Shown: positions 18,216 to 27,498, numbered from the stretch's first letter. The stretch is DNA of 64,000 nucleotides from Ectopseudomonas chengduensis (GCF_015712065.1 NZ_JACFYZ010000001.1:682001-746000), one strand, 5' to 3'. Notes: generated by a model not told the origin, from the letters alone. Numbers and translations: made by a program.

Positions 18216-18876
18216 CGTGATTGCTCCTTTGGTTTAGAAGAGTTGCGCTGCCCACTGTTTTGTTATATGGGCGGCTCTTTCTTTTTGTGTCGGCGCTAAC
18301 TTATAGCACGCAGCCAATATTGGCGATAGTTGCAGTCTATTCATTACGACTTCGTTCATGCTGGTGTCGCATCGCATTAGGAGGAATGTCGCAAATCTGT
18401 AGCTCTGTCCTTGCGTTTCGTTATGCCAACGCTTTCGCGGCTCTGAGGTGCCTGGGGCCACTGTTATTGGTCGACTGCACGGCTCGCCGAGCATTACTTT
18501 CACAGATAGCAAAAGTCGTGCTCAAAACCTGGATGCACCGCTAAAACCTTGATTTTCTGGCATGCGATGCGTCGAGTAGCGACGCTGATCCCACGTCTGG
18601 CGCGGGTTTGCCTGAGCGATGTCAGTTCTTCGCGTCTGGCCAGCGGCAGGCGATATCGCCTGCGTTCATATCGCTGCTCCGGTAACGTCTGGCACTGTCT
18701 ATTACGGGAAGAAACAAAATGGTGCACGTCTGCGGTGCGTGTGCGTTCGGGCTGCCTTGCGTTGGTGCGTAGCCGCCGGATGAAGTCTCGACTGAGCCAG
18801 CGTATGCTGCGCGCCATCGTTTGGCCCTTGCTGGGGGCTACGCTTGATTGATCCCTTTATAAGGAGGAGAGCCGTC
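18216..18876. other. 661-bp intergenic region between the OprD porin and HIT gene
   Basis: No supported gene: the open frames here have atypical, Arg/Ser-rich translations and no ribosome-binding sites. Composition is less GC-rich than the neighbouring genes. The first part must hold the porin promoter (AT-rich around 18260-18310), and the last part the HIT-slyX promoter. A small stem GCGTCG/CGACGC sits at 18569-18585. I see no known sRNA. Confidence 0.5.
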
Positions 18877-19308
18877 ATGTTTGCTCTGGATTCGCGTCTG
18901 CAGCAGGACTGCCTGCAGGTCGGGGATTTTCCCCTGTGTCGTTTGCTGCTGATGAATGACTCCAACTACCCCTGGTTCATCCTCGTGCCTCGGCGTGAGG
19001 AGGTCAGCGAGTTGTTCCAGCTCGACGCTGACGATCAGCGTCAACTGTGGCAGGAAACCACGTTGCTGGCAGAGATCCTCAAGGACACTTTTGCCGCCGA
19101 CAAGATGAACGTGGCCACGCTCGGCAATGTGGTCAGTCAGCTGCATATGCATGTGATCGTGCGCCGGCGTGACGATGTCGCTTGGCCCGCACCGGTCTGG
19201 GGGCGGCATCCGGCGCAGCCTTACGCAGGGCAGCAGGTGGGACAGGTCATCGACAAGCTGCGCCTGGTGCTGACCGAGGATTTTCAGTTTGCCGGAGAGC
19301 CAGCATGA
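18877..19308 (+). CDS. HIT family protein
   Basis: The 143-residue protein has the histidine-triad fold: N-terminal [18 protein letters not shown], then [20 protein letters not shown]. The triad reads Q-L-H-M-H-V-I, so the first His is replaced by Gln, as seen in many small proteobacterial HIT proteins. The central His-x-His needed for nucleotidyl transfer or hydrolysis remains. A strong AAGGAGG lies upstream of the ATG at 18877. The stop overlaps the slyX start (ATGA), so the two are coupled. Confidence 0.88.
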   Translation: MFALDSRLQQDCLQVGDFPLCRLLLMNDSNYPWFILVPRREEVSELFQLDADDQRQLWQETTLLAEILKDTFAADKMNVATLGNVVSQLHMHVIVRRRDDVAWPAPVWGRHPAQPYAGQQVGQVIDKLRLVLTEDFQFAGEPA

Positions 19309-19511
19309 GCCTCGAGTCGCGGATCATGGAGTTGGAAAGCCGCCTGGCTTTTCAGGATGACACCATTCAGGCGCTCAGCGATGAGTTGGTCGAGCAGAAC
19401 AGACGCATCGAGCGGATGCAACTGCAACTGACGGTTCTGGCGCGGCGCCAGGAGGAGTTGAGCGGTCAGGCGGGTATTGCCGAAGACGAAGCGCCGCCAC
19501 CTCATTACTGA
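19305..19511 (+). CDS. slyX: SlyX family protein
   Basis: The 68-residue protein is one long amphipathic coiled coil ([30 protein letters not shown]) with an acidic, proline-ending tail (EAPPPHY), the SlyX pattern. Its function is not established. It starts at 19305 in a 4-base overlap with the HIT gene and ends just before a terminator. Confidence 0.9.
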   Translation: MSLESRIMELESRLAFQDDTIQALSDELVEQNRRIERMQLQLTVLARRQEELSGQAGIAEDEAPPPHY

Positions 19512-19514
19512 TAT

Positions 19515-19543
19515 GAAAAAGCCCGGTTTCCCGGGCTTTTCTT
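19515..19543. terminator. Bidirectional terminator after slyX
   Basis: AAAAGCCCGG and CCGGGCTTTT form a perfect stem with loop TTTC, T-run on both strands. It serves slyX (+) and the converging cold-shock gene (-). The core is nearly identical to the terminator at 16867. Confidence 0.87.
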
Positions 19544-19553
19544 TGCGTGCTGC

Positions 19554-20192
19554 TCAGCGCCGCGAAGGGGCTGCTGCGATCACGTCCTCCGCCTGCAGGC
19601 CTTTGTCACGCTGCATGACCGAGAACTCCACGCGTTGGCCTTCGATCAGTACGCGGTGGCCCTCGCCGCGAATGGCGCGAAAGTGCACGAAGATATCGTC
19701 ACCCGAGTCGCGGGAAATGAAGCCGAACCCCTTGGACGTATTGAACCACTTGACCGTACCAGTCTCGCGATCATCTGGAGTCACGCTGGTGCTGGCGCTG
19801 GCTTGTTGCACGGGCGGGCGTCGGTCTGCGCTGCGCGGCTGCGTGCCCAGCTGTGCTGCGAGGCTCAGCGCCACGGCAACGACCAAGGCCAGAAGCGGTA
19901 ACCAGATGGCGGGTTGGCTACCGATGCTGGGCAGCGGGGCAAGCAGGATCAGGCTCTGTACCACGGCAGCCAGTATCAATAGTGCCGATGACAGCCCCTG
20001 CAGTTGTTGCCGCGCGGCGTGGACGTTCTGTTGTTGCGCTGCGGCAAGCAGGTTGAGCAGGCCGATCAGGGCCAGATAAATGGCATCCGGGGTGGTCAGG
20101 AACGAAGTGGAAAAACCGGGGACGGCAGACAGCAGCAGGGCGGCAAACCCTGTCACGAGATGGGCAATCTTCAACATCTTCGATGAACTCAC
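19554..20192 (-). CDS. Membrane-anchored cold-shock-domain protein
   Basis: The 212-residue protein has an N-terminal half with about three to four hydrophobic segments (residues about 9-26, 35-52, 66-86, 91-113). A short Ser/Pro/Gln-rich linker follows, then a complete C-terminal cold-shock domain (residues about 143-208). The RNA-binding motifs RNP1 (KGFGFI) and RNP2 (DIFVHF) are intact. Free CspA-type proteins are about 70 aa and cytosolic, so this one would tether single-strand nucleic acid binding to the inner membrane. The role of the membrane half is unknown. Confidence 0.85.
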   Translation of the reverse strand: MSSSKMLKIAHLVTGFAALLLSAVPGFSTSFLTTPDAIYLALIGLLNLLAAAQQQNVHAARQQLQGLSSALLILAAVVQSLILLAPLPSIGSQPAIWLPLLALVVAVALSLAAQLGTQPRSADRRPPVQQASASTSVTPDDRETGTVKWFNTSKGFGFISRDSGDDIFVHFRAIRGEGHRVLIEGQRVEFSVMQRDKGLQAEDVIAAAPSRR

Positions 20193-20348
20193 TGATTGAA
20201 TGATGACTCAAGGTATTGCGGAGAGAGCGTGCTTCAAGGTTGCCAGTCGAACGGCAACGATGCGCGCCGGTATACAGGGTTGGCGACGCTGCAGAACGGT
20301 AATGCGGCGTGCAAGGCTATTTAACAGCAAAGGCGGGGGCTTCTCAAA

Positions 20349-21416
20349 TCAAGCGCTTAGCATCGTTTCGCTGGTAATCGGGTGGACCTGATTGCGCCCT
20401 GCGCGTTTGGCTTGATAAAGCGCGTCATCGGCCCGCGTGAGCAGAGATTCGAATGTGTCGCCTTCTTCGGCCATGGCGCAGCCGAAGGACGCGGTAATGC
20501 TGTCCAGAATCTGGTCCGTGCGCCTTACCTTGACCCTCAGTGACTGGATCTTGTGGCGCAGTTGTTCGGCGAAATCGAGGGCTCCGTTGAGGTTGGCGCA
20601 GTTACGCAGTACCACACAGAACTCTTCGCCACCGTAGCGCGCAGCAAAGGCCTCCGGTGGCAGCAGGTCACGCAATAGTTGCCCGACGTGTTGCAGTACG
20701 CGGTCACCCAGTGGATGGCCGTATTGATCGTTGAACTGCTTGAAGTGGTCGATATCCAGAATCACCAGCGCCAGTCCCTGCTGTGATTCGTTCAGGGCGC
20801 GCTCCAGCAGGCGGGTAAAGGCGTGGCGATTAAATACGCGGGTCAGGCTGTCGAGCGTTGCTGCCAGATGTGCGCGCTCCAGCTGGCTGCGCAGGTGCGT
20901 GATCTCTTGCTGCGCGGCGCGTAGGCGGTAAAGGAATTTTTCCTGCTGATCCTGCATCAGCTGGGTGCTTTCCTGCAGATCGCTGAGCACGCTGGGTAGA
21001 TCGTCGACGATTGGTTCCTGCAGTGCGCTGAGACCCTGGCTCAGGCTCTGCTGGTAGTGTTGGCCGCCAATCACGCTGCGTGAGACGTCGCCTTCGATAT
21101 CATCGACCAGCTCGATTACCTGCTGCTGGCCGGCGCGAGCTTCTTCCAGCTCGCCGCGGATGATGTAATCGCGAAACAGCCGGCTGGCGGTTTCCGGCGG
21201 GAACACGTCGAAGTCCTCGACCACCTTGTCCAGGCGGCGGTTGAGCTCTGGTTCGCTGCCTCTGCTGTAGGTATACCAGAGTGCATAGTGCACCGGGTTT
21301 GGTGGGATATCGTGACGCATCATCAGTGGCACGGCTTGCTTCAGGAGCTCGGCCGCCTCGCGGGTTTCTTCCGGATACAGGTCGATGATACTGGGCGGTT
21401 TGGCTGGCTGACTCAT
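20349..21416 (-). CDS. Diguanylate cyclase (GGDEF domain)
   Basis: The 355-residue protein would make c-di-GMP from two GTP. The C-terminal GGDEF domain (about residues 185-345) carries the active-site signature RYGGEEF and the upstream DSLTRVFNRHAF and DIDHFKQFNDQYGHPLGD blocks. The segment before GGEEF reads PPEAFAARYGG, so the RxxD inhibitory I-site is absent. The N-terminal half is helical with a coiled coil before the cyclase domain and no membrane helix, so it is cytosolic. I used the Met at 21416. Confidence 0.9.
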   Translation of the reverse strand: MSQPAKPPSIIDLYPEETREAAELLKQAVPLMMRHDIPPNPVHYALWYTYSRGSEPELNRRLDKVVEDFDVFPPETASRLFRDYIIRGELEEARAGQQQVIELVDDIEGDVSRSVIGGQHYQQSLSQGLSALQEPIVDDLPSVLSDLQESTQLMQDQQEKFLYRLRAAQQEITHLRSQLERAHLAATLDSLTRVFNRHAFTRLLERALNESQQGLALVILDIDHFKQFNDQYGHPLGDRVLQHVGQLLRDLLPPEAFAARYGGEEFCVVLRNCANLNGALDFAEQLRHKIQSLRVKVRRTDQILDSITASFGCAMAEEGDTFESLLTRADDALYQAKRAGRNQVHPITSETMLSA

Positions 21417-21479
21417 GGGTGTCGGAAACTCAATGGCGAATGGCCAGAGCATAGATCAGGGCGAGGCTGCATGCCTAAT

Positions 21480-21507
21480 GAAAAGGCCCGGATCACCGGG
21501 CCTCTGA
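21480..21507 (-). terminator. Terminator of the dps gene
   Basis: On the minus strand AGGCCCGG/CCGGGCCT pairs around a TGAT loop and is followed by TTTTC. It lies just beyond the dps stop. Confidence 0.82.
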
Positions 21508-21512
21508 GCGTC

Positions 21513-21983
21513 TCAAGCAGCGAGCAGGCTGCGCAGCATCCAGGCGGTTTTCTCGTGCACCTGCATGCGCTGGGTCAACAGGTCGGCAGTCGGCTCGTCG
21601 CTGACCTTGTCCAGCAGCGGAAAAATACCGCGCGCAGTGCGTACGACGGCCTCTTGGCCTTGCACCAGTAGTTTGATCATTTCGTCGGCGCTGGGTACGC
21701 CTTCCTCTTCCTTGATCGAGGACAGGCGGGCGTAGGCGGCGTAGGTGCCTGGCGCCGGGAAGCCCAGCGCACGGATTCGTTCGGCGATTGCGTCAACCGC
21801 CAGCGCCAGCTCGGTGTACTGCCCTTCGAACATCAGGTGCAGGGTGTTGAACATCGGACCGGTGACGTTCCAGTGGAAGTTATGGGTCTTCAGGTACAGG
21901 GTGTAGGTGTCGGCCAGCAGGCGCGAGAGGCCTTCGGCGATGGCGGCGCGATCCTGTTCGGCGATTCCGATATTGATTTCCAT
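21513..21983 (-). CDS. dps: Dps family ferritin-like DNA/iron protection protein
   Basis: The 156-residue four-helix protein has the Dps ferroxidase pattern [43 protein letters not shown], in which His, Asp and Glu residues bridge iron at the dimer interface. It would oxidise and store Fe2+ in a 12-mer and protect against peroxide. The start at 21983 is supported by GAAAGGAG. The C-terminal helix ([15 protein letters not shown]) is also typical. No OxyR site was identified. Confidence 0.93.
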   Translation of the reverse strand: MEINIGIAEQDRAAIAEGLSRLLADTYTLYLKTHNFHWNVTGPMFNTLHLMFEGQYTELALAVDAIAERIRALGFPAPGTYAAYARLSSIKEEEGVPSADEMIKLLVQGQEAVVRTARGIFPLLDKVSDEPTADLLTQRMQVHEKTAWMLRSLLAA

Positions 21984-22181
21984 GGTTTTTCTCCTTTCAG
22001 GTGAGCCCAGGGTGTCTATCCCGCAGTGTTGGTGAGAGCCTAACACGCAGGGCTTCGTGATGATCTTGGCTTATATCAATGAAAGCGATGTTTAGAGGCT
22101 ATTGATAGCGGACGGTTCATTTGCGGCCAATAAATCCCGACCCTGGCGCGGCGTCAGCCCTGTGCGTGGCGCAATGCCCGA

Positions 22182-23300
22182 TCAGCCGTGCGCCAGCCCC
22201 GGCTTCTGCTGCAGGGTGCGATTGAATACCTCCACCCAATGGGTGCTGAATTGCTGCCCGGCAAGGTTGTTGATTTCGAGAATGGCGCGTAGCAATGGGC
22301 GTTTGCTCAACGTCTGATGCGCGCGTTCATGGGTCCTTGCGTCAAATGTATCGACGATATGCAGGATCAGTGCGCCTGGGGCTATCTCCCTTTCACGCAG
22401 GCCTCTGGGGTAGCCAGAACCATCGGCATGTTCCTGGTGTTGCATGATGATCTCCATGGCCGCCGACCAGTCTGGCATGCGTTTGAGCAGGTCGCTGGCC
22501 AGGCGCGGATGGCCTTGCATCATGCGGCGTTCTTCGCGGCTGAAATGGCTTTGCTTGTGCAGAAGCTCCAGCGGCAGGAAGGCCATGCCGATGTCATGCA
22601 GGCAGACTGCGGCCGCCAGTTGCTCCGGCTGTTCGGCGTATCCGCCCGCTGCATTGATGCTCAGTGCCAGTTCCAGCAGGCGCAGGTTGCGACCTCGCCA
22701 GTAGGGGGAGCGCTGTTCGGCAGCCTCGGCCAGTGCGCAAAAGAACTGCAGGTCGGGTTGGATCACGATTGCGTGGCGTGCCAGCAGCGCATCGATGCGG
22801 CTTGGTCGCGCTTCTTCGGTGAGTTGCAGGCGAGTGCTGGGGTCCATCTGCTGCAGCAGCTCGAGTCGTACCTTGGTCTGTTGCTCTTTCGGCGTCATGG
22901 CCAGCGCCTGCAGCGCGCTGCACAGCTGGCTGACCTGTGTGCTATCCGGGACTGGGTCGGCGCCGTCCAGCGCTTGAGCGACCTGGGCGCGCAGATGGTC
23001 GAGGCTGAGCAGCAGGATGTCCCCGAGCAGGCTATCGAAGGTCAGGTGCCCCGAGCGTAGGGCGTCGAGCACGTCTTCCATGGCTTGTGGTAACGGCATC
23101 AGTTCGTTGAGTCCGACGTAACCCAGATTGCCCTTGAGCGTATGGATCAGGCGAAACAGCTCGCGCAGCCTTTCCGAGCTCTTCGGCGCTCGCTCAAGCT
23201 CGATCAGCAGTTGCTCGCAGCGGGGAAACTGCTCGGCGGCGTCAAGACGGAAATCTTCCAGCAGATCGCTGGACAGTTCGCTGTGATGGGGCAGTGGCAT
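22182..23300 (-). CDS. HPt domain fused to HD-GYP-type phosphodiesterase domain
   Basis: The 372-residue protein starts with a histidine phosphotransfer domain (residues about 10-110), with the phospho-acceptor in LFRLIHTLKGNLGYVGL. The C-terminal region (about 200-350) is HD-GYP-like: the HD pair in CLHDIGMAFLPLELL, then GHPRLASDLL and HQEHADGSGYP. The second His of the canonical HHExxDGxGYP is Gln here. This combination would let a phosphorelay control c-di-GMP breakdown. No kinase gene lies next to it. Confidence 0.88.
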   Translation of the reverse strand: MPLPHHSELSSDLLEDFRLDAAEQFPRCEQLLIELERAPKSSERLRELFRLIHTLKGNLGYVGLNELMPLPQAMEDVLDALRSGHLTFDSLLGDILLLSLDHLRAQVAQALDGADPVPDSTQVSQLCSALQALAMTPKEQQTKVRLELLQQMDPSTRLQLTEEARPSRIDALLARHAIVIQPDLQFFCALAEAAEQRSPYWRGRNLRLLELALSINAAGGYAEQPEQLAAAVCLHDIGMAFLPLELLHKQSHFSREERRMMQGHPRLASDLLKRMPDWSAAMEIIMQHQEHADGSGYPRGLREREIAPGALILHIVDTFDARTHERAHQTLSKRPLLRAILEINNLAGQQFSTHWVEVFNRTLQQKPGLAHG

Positions 23301-23377
23301 GCTCGTTCTCCAGGCAGGAGGCGCTCCTCATTATAGAAGGCATCTGCCGAGCGGCTGCGTCATGACGATTTACGCTA

Positions 23378-23383
23378 TATAAT
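23378..23383 (+). promoter_or_regulatory. -10 element upstream of aspS
   Basis: A perfect TATAAT lies 115 bp before the aspS start. The -35 region is weak. A leader stem (CGCGGCG at 23401, CGCCGCG at 23422) follows. Confidence 0.55.
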
Positions 23384-23498
23384 CCCGCTCTTTATCGAAA
23401 CGCGGCGTAGGGTTGGACGTTCGCCGCGGTGTAGCTCCTGCCCAGGGCGTTGGGGGCTGCCTGACCTATCCAAGACCTTAGAGAAGCGAAACACGATC

Positions 23499-25274
23499 AT
23501 GATGCGCAGCCACTATTGCGGCCAGTTGAACGAGAGCCTGGATGGCCAGGAAATCACCCTTTGCGGCTGGGTACATCGTCGCCGTGACCATGGCGGGGTG
23601 ATCTTCCTCGATATTCGTGATCGTGAAGGCCTGGCCCAGGTGGTATTCGATCCGGATCGTGCCGAGACCTTCGCCAAGGCCGACCGCGTGCGCAGCGAAT
23701 ACGTGGTGAAGATTACCGGCAAGGTGCGTCTGCGTCCGGCAGGCGCGGTCAACCCGAACATGGCATCCGGCGCCATCGAAGTGCTGGGCTATGAGCTGGA
23801 AGTGCTCAACGAAGCGGAAACTCCGCCGTTTCCGCTCAACGAATACAGCGACGTTGGTGAAGAAACTCGCCTGCGCTATCGCTTCATCGATCTGCGTCGC
23901 CCGGAAATGGCCGAGAAGCTCAAGCTGCGTTCGCGCATCACCTCGAGCATCCGTCGTTACCTGGATGACAACGGCTTCCTCGATGTCGAAACGCCGATCC
24001 TGACCCGCGCCACCCCGGAAGGCGCGCGCGACTATCTGGTGCCGAGCCGCACCCACGCCGGCAGCTTCTTCGCGCTGCCGCAGTCGCCGCAGCTGTTCAA
24101 GCAACTGCTGATGGTGGCCGGCTTCGACCGCTACTACCAGATCGCCAAGTGCTTCCGCGACGAGGACCTGCGCGCCGACCGCCAGCCGGAATTCACCCAG
24201 ATCGACATCGAGACCAGCTTCCTCGATGAAAAAGACATCATGGACATCACCGAGACCATGGTGCGCAACCTGTTCAAGGAAGTGCTGGATGTCGAGTTCG
24301 GCGAACTGCCGCACATGACCCTGGCCGAAGCCATGCGCCGCTTCGGCTCGGACAAGCCGGACCTGCGTATCCCGCTGGAGCTGGTGGACGTGGAAGATCA
24401 GCTCAAGGACGTCGAATTCAAGGTCTTCGCCGGTCCGGCCAACGACCCGAAATGCCGCGTCACCGCGCTGCGTGTACCGGGCGGGGCGAGCATGCCGCGC
24501 AAGCAGATCGATGATTACACCAAGTTCGTCGGCATCTACGGCGCCAAGGGCCTGGCCTACATCAAGGTCAACGAGCGCGCTGCCGGCGTTGACGGTTTGC
24601 AGTCGCCGATCGTCAAGAACATCCCGCTGGACAACATCAATGTCATCCTCGACCGCGTTGGCGCCGTCGATGGCGATATCGTGTTCTTCGGCGCCGACAA
24701 GGCCAAGATCGTCAGCGAGGCCCTGGGCGCGCTGCGCATCAAGCTGGGTCATGACCTCAATCTGCTGACCTGCGAGTGGGCACCGCTGTGGGTCGTCGAC
24801 TTCCCGATGTTCGAGGAGAACGACGACGGCAGCCTGACCGCCATGCACCACCCGTTCACTTCGCCGAGCTGCAGCCCCGAAGAGCTGGAGGCCAACCCGG
24901 CTGCCGCGCTGTCGCGCGCCTATGACATGGTGCTCAACGGCACCGAACTGGGTGGCGGTTCGATCCGTATTCACGACAAGGCCATGCAGCAGACCGTGTT
25001 CCGTGTGCTCGGGATCAGTGAAGAGGAGCAGCAGGAGAAGTTCGGCTTCCTGCTCGACGCACTCAAGTACGGTGCGCCGCCCCATGGTGGTCTGGCCTTC
25101 GGCCTGGATCGTCTGGTGATGCTGATGACCGGTGCTTCGTCGATCCGAGAAGTGATCGCCTTCCCGAAAACCCAGAGCGCGGCCTGCGTCATGACGCAGG
25201 CGCCGGGCATCGTCGACAACAAGTCGCTGCGCGAGCTGCACATTCGCCTGCGCGAGCAACCCAAGGCCGAATAA
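23499..25274 (+). CDS. aspS: Aspartyl-tRNA synthetase (bacterial type)
   Basis: The 591-residue class IIb synthetase charges tRNA-Asp. It has an N-terminal OB-fold anticodon-binding domain (residues 1-105; [19 protein letters not shown]), motif 2 ([23 protein letters not shown]), a GAD insertion domain (about 290-420) and motif 3 ([16 protein letters not shown]). In Pseudomonas the enzyme is known to be non-discriminating, also charging tRNA-Asn, with GatCAB converting the product. That assignment here is by family, not visible directly. It starts the aspS-yebC-ruv run. Confidence 0.97.
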   Translation: MMRSHYCGQLNESLDGQEITLCGWVHRRRDHGGVIFLDIRDREGLAQVVFDPDRAETFAKADRVRSEYVVKITGKVRLRPAGAVNPNMASGAIEVLGYELEVLNEAETPPFPLNEYSDVGEETRLRYRFIDLRRPEMAEKLKLRSRITSSIRRYLDDNGFLDVETPILTRATPEGARDYLVPSRTHAGSFFALPQSPQLFKQLLMVAGFDRYYQIAKCFRDEDLRADRQPEFTQIDIETSFLDEKDIMDITETMVRNLFKEVLDVEFGELPHMTLAEAMRRFGSDKPDLRIPLELVDVEDQLKDVEFKVFAGPANDPKCRVTALRVPGGASMPRKQIDDYTKFVGIYGAKGLAYIKVNERAAGVDGLQSPIVKNIPLDNINVILDRVGAVDGDIVFFGADKAKIVSEALGALRIKLGHDLNLLTCEWAPLWVVDFPMFEENDDGSLTAMHHPFTSPSCSPEELEANPAAALSRAYDMVLNGTELGGGSIRIHDKAMQQTVFRVLGISEEEQQEKFGFLLDALKYGAPPHGGLAFGLDRLVMLMTGASSIREVIAFPKTQSAACVMTQAPGIVDNKSLRELHIRLREQPKAE

Positions 25275-25283
25275 GCCTGCAAA

Positions 25284-25312
25284 AGAAGCCTGGAGATCCC
25301 AGGCTTCTTCGT
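25284..25312 (+). terminator. Terminator after aspS
   Basis: AGAAGCCTGG and CCAGGCTTCT form a long stem with a 4-base loop, followed by a short T-rich tail. It sits 10 bp after the aspS stop. Confidence 0.85.
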
Positions 25313-25378
25313 TATGGGGTGGAGAGACTCAAGCGCTTACGCCCCTGCAATTGTGAAACCTTATAGATGGAGTGAGTT

Positions 25379-26128
25379 ATGGCTGGTCATTCCAAATGGG
25401 CCAACATCAAGCACCGCAAGGGGCGTCAGGACGCCAAGCGCGGCAAGATCTTCACCAAGCTGATTCGTGAGCTGACGGTCGCCGCCAAGCACGGCGGCCC
25501 GATTCCGGCGGACAACCCGCGTCTGCGCCTGGCTGTGGACAAGGCGCTGACCAACAACATGTCGCGTGACGTGATCGACCGCGCCATCGCCCGTGGTGCC
25601 GGCAACAACGAAGCCGACAACGTCGTCGAGTTCAGCTACGAAGGTTATGCACCGAGTGGCGTGGCGATCATCGTCGAGGTGATGACCGATAACCGCAATC
25701 GTACTGCCGCCGAAGTACGCCATGCCTTTACCAAGTGCGGTGGTAACCTGGGTACTGATGGTTCGGTCGCTTACATGTTCGACCGCAAGGGCCAGATCAG
25801 CTTCGCGCCGGGTGTCGATGAAGATGCCCTGATGGAAGCTGCGTTGGAGGCTGGTGCTGACGACGTGGAAATGGGCGAAGACGGTTCAGGTCTGGTGTCG
25901 ACCAGCTTCACCGAGTTCCATGCCGTCAACGAAGCGCTTAGCGCGGCTGGCTTCAAGGCTGAGGAGGCAGAAATCGCCATGATCCCCTCGATCAGTGCGC
26001 CGATTGCCGATCTGGAAACTGCGCAGAAGGTGTTCAAGCTGATCGACATGCTCGAAGACCTGGATGACGTGCAGAACGTCTACCACAACGCCGAAGTCGC
26101 CGACGAGATCATGGAACAGCTTGGCTGA
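25379..26128 (+). CDS. yebC: YebC/PmpR family protein
   Basis: The 249-residue protein begins [22 protein letters not shown], the invariant YebC signature, and has the standard three-domain length. Members have been described as transcriptional regulators (PmpR in Pseudomonas) and more recently as factors that help ribosomes through polyproline stretches. Either is possible. It follows aspS and precedes ruvC as in many gammaproteobacteria. Confidence 0.95.
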   Translation: MAGHSKWANIKHRKGRQDAKRGKIFTKLIRELTVAAKHGGPIPADNPRLRLAVDKALTNNMSRDVIDRAIARGAGNNEADNVVEFSYEGYAPSGVAIIVEVMTDNRNRTAAEVRHAFTKCGGNLGTDGSVAYMFDRKGQISFAPGVDEDALMEAALEAGADDVEMGEDGSGLVSTSFTEFHAVNEALSAAGFKAEEAEIAMIPSISAPIADLETAQKVFKLIDMLEDLDDVQNVYHNAEVADEIMEQLG

Positions 26129-26148
26129 AGCAGCTTGTCGCCCTGATG

Positions 26149-26224
26149 CGTAGGGTGGGCCGGGCGGCGATCCGCTTTAGCCCACCATGGCAAACAACCC
26201 TGGTGGGCTGAAGCCCACCCTACG
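26149..26224. repeat. Nested intergenic palindrome (REP-like)
   Basis: An outer dyad (CGTAGGGTGGGC at 26149, GCCCACCCTACG at 26213) encloses an inner pair (TTAGCCCACCA / TGGTGGGCTGAA). This is the form of the GTAGGGTGGGC-type intergenic repeat common in gammaproteobacteria. It lies between yebC and ruvC, followed by a run of nine C at 26232. Confidence 0.8.
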
Positions 26225-26274
26225 GCCTAGGCCCCCCCCCTACGGTTTTCTCTGGTTCCACCGGTGCGTCACGA

Positions 26275-26303
26275 GTGACGGCGCATTAGGACCCCCGTAT
26301 ACT
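26275..26303 (+). promoter_or_regulatory. Promoter of ruvCAB
   Basis: GTGACG (-35, five of six matches) at 26275, a 17-bp spacer, and TATACT (-10, five of six) at 26298. Confidence 0.7.
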
Positions 26304-26307
26304 CGCC

Positions 26308-26327
26308 AACTGGATAAATAGACAGTT
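26308..26327. promoter_or_regulatory. Predicted LexA box before ruvC
   Basis: CTG-N10-CAG with an A/T-rich core (GATAAATAGA) and flanking AA/TT makes a 20-bp near-palindrome in the gammaproteobacterial LexA form. It lies just after the -10 element and 6 bp before the ruvC ATG, an operator position that would block transcription. Confidence 0.6.
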
Positions 26328-26333
26328 GCTGAT

Positions 26334-26858
26334 ATGACCCTGATTCTAGGCATCGACCCGGGTTCGCGTATTACCGGCTATGGCGTGGTGCGCGATACCG
26401 GGCGCGGTTGCGAGTACGTGGCCTCGGGCTGCATTCGTACCGGCAACGGTCCTTTGGCCGAGCGTCTGCAGATCGTCTTTCGTGGCGTCAGTGAGGTTAT
26501 TCGCACCCATGGTCCGGTGACCATGGGTATCGAGCAGGTGTTCATGGCGCGCAATGCCGATTCGGCGCTCAAGCTGGGGCAGGCGCGTGGCGCCGCTATC
26601 GTCGCAGCGGTGGAGGCGGGGCTGGAAGTCAGTGAGTACACCGCGACCCAGGTCAAGCAGGCCGTGGTCGGCACCGGTGCGGCGGACAAGCAGCAGGTGC
26701 AGATTATGGTCATGCACCTGCTCAAGCTGGTGCAGAAGCCGCAGATCGACGCCTCCGATGCCCTGGGCATCGCCCTGTGTCATGCCCATCACCGGCAGAG
26801 TCTCATTCCTCACGGGCTTGCTGGCGCCAAGCGGCGTGGCGGCCGTCTTCGTTTGTAA
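26334..26858 (+). CDS. ruvC: Holliday junction resolvase RuvC
   Basis: The 174-residue dimeric endonuclease resolves four-way junctions. The RNase H-like active site is visible: first Asp in [14 protein letters not shown], Glu in TMGIEQVFM, and the acidic pair in [14 protein letters not shown]. Length is standard. It heads the ruvCAB operon, 18 bp before ruvA, behind a predicted LexA-controlled promoter. Confidence 0.97.
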   Translation: MTLILGIDPGSRITGYGVVRDTGRGCEYVASGCIRTGNGPLAERLQIVFRGVSEVIRTHGPVTMGIEQVFMARNADSALKLGQARGAAIVAAVEAGLEVSEYTATQVKQAVVGTGAADKQQVQIMVMHLLKLVQKPQIDASDALGIALCHAHHRQSLIPHGLAGAKRRGGRLRL

Positions 26859-26876
26859 TCGGATTAAAGGAAAGCA

Positions 26877-27485
26877 GTGGTGATCGGACGTTTGCGCGGC
26901 ACCCTGGCGGAGAAGCAGCCGCCGCATTTGCTTCTGGATGTGAATGGCGTCGGTTATGAGCTGGAAGTACCGATGACGACCCTTTATCGTCTGCCTGCGG
27001 TGGGCGAACCGGTAACCCTGCACGCTCACCTGGTGGTGCGTGAAGATGCGCATCTGCTGTATGGCTTCTTCGAAAAGCGCGAGCGTGAGCTGTTTCGCGA
27101 GCTGATTCGCCTCAATGGTGTCGGTCCCAAGCTGGCGTTGGCGCTGATGTCGGGGCTCGAGGTCGATGAGCTGGTGCGCTGCGTGCAGGCTCAGGATACG
27201 GCGGCGCTGGTCAAGGTGCCTGGAGTGGGCAAGAAAACCGCCGAGCGTCTGCTGGTCGAGCTCAAGGATCGCTTCAAGGCCTGGGAGTCGATACCGTCCA
27301 TTGCGCCTTTGGTGGTGGAACCTCAACTGGCTCAGGCAGTCTCAAGCGCGGAGAATGACGCCGTCAGTGCCCTGATATCCCTTGGCTACAAGCCGCAGGA
27401 GGCCAGCCGAGCAGTTGCCGCCGTCAAGGAGGATGGTATGAGCAGTGAAGATTTGATCCGACGCGCGCTGCGCGGCATGGTTTAG
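26877..27485 (+). CDS. ruvA: Holliday junction branch-migration protein RuvA
   Basis: The 202-residue protein binds the junction as a tetramer and loads RuvB. It has an N-terminal OB fold ([11 protein letters not shown]), two helix-hairpin-helix motifs ([33 protein letters not shown]) and a C-terminal RuvB-contact domain ([19 protein letters not shown]). Start GTG at 26877, or the next GTG at 26880; both follow AAAGGAAAG. Confidence 0.97.
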   Translation: MVIGRLRGTLAEKQPPHLLLDVNGVGYELEVPMTTLYRLPAVGEPVTLHAHLVVREDAHLLYGFFEKRERELFRELIRLNGVGPKLALALMSGLEVDELVRCVQAQDTAALVKVPGVGKKTAERLLVELKDRFKAWESIPSIAPLVVEPQLAQAVSSAENDAVSALISLGYKPQEASRAVAAVKEDGMSSEDLIRRALRGMV

Positions 27486-27498
27486 TGGAACCCTATTG

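Noticed and set aside
16854..18299. 481-aa frame antisense to the OprD porin
   Set aside because: The OprD frame has a signal peptide, family motifs and a ribosome-binding site; the opposite frame has none.
18500..18817. Arg-rich 105-aa frame in the porin/HIT gap
   Set aside because: No ribosome-binding site, implausible composition, and overlap with other random frames.
23478..25259. 593-aa open frame antisense to aspS
   Set aside because: It is a shadow of the aspS coding frame in high-GC DNA, with repetitive Gln/His/Val/Arg composition and no ribosome-binding site.
26149..26246. Palindrome between yebC and ruvC considered as a terminator
   Set aside because: No T-run follows the arms on either strand; the structure fits a REP-like intergenic repeat better.
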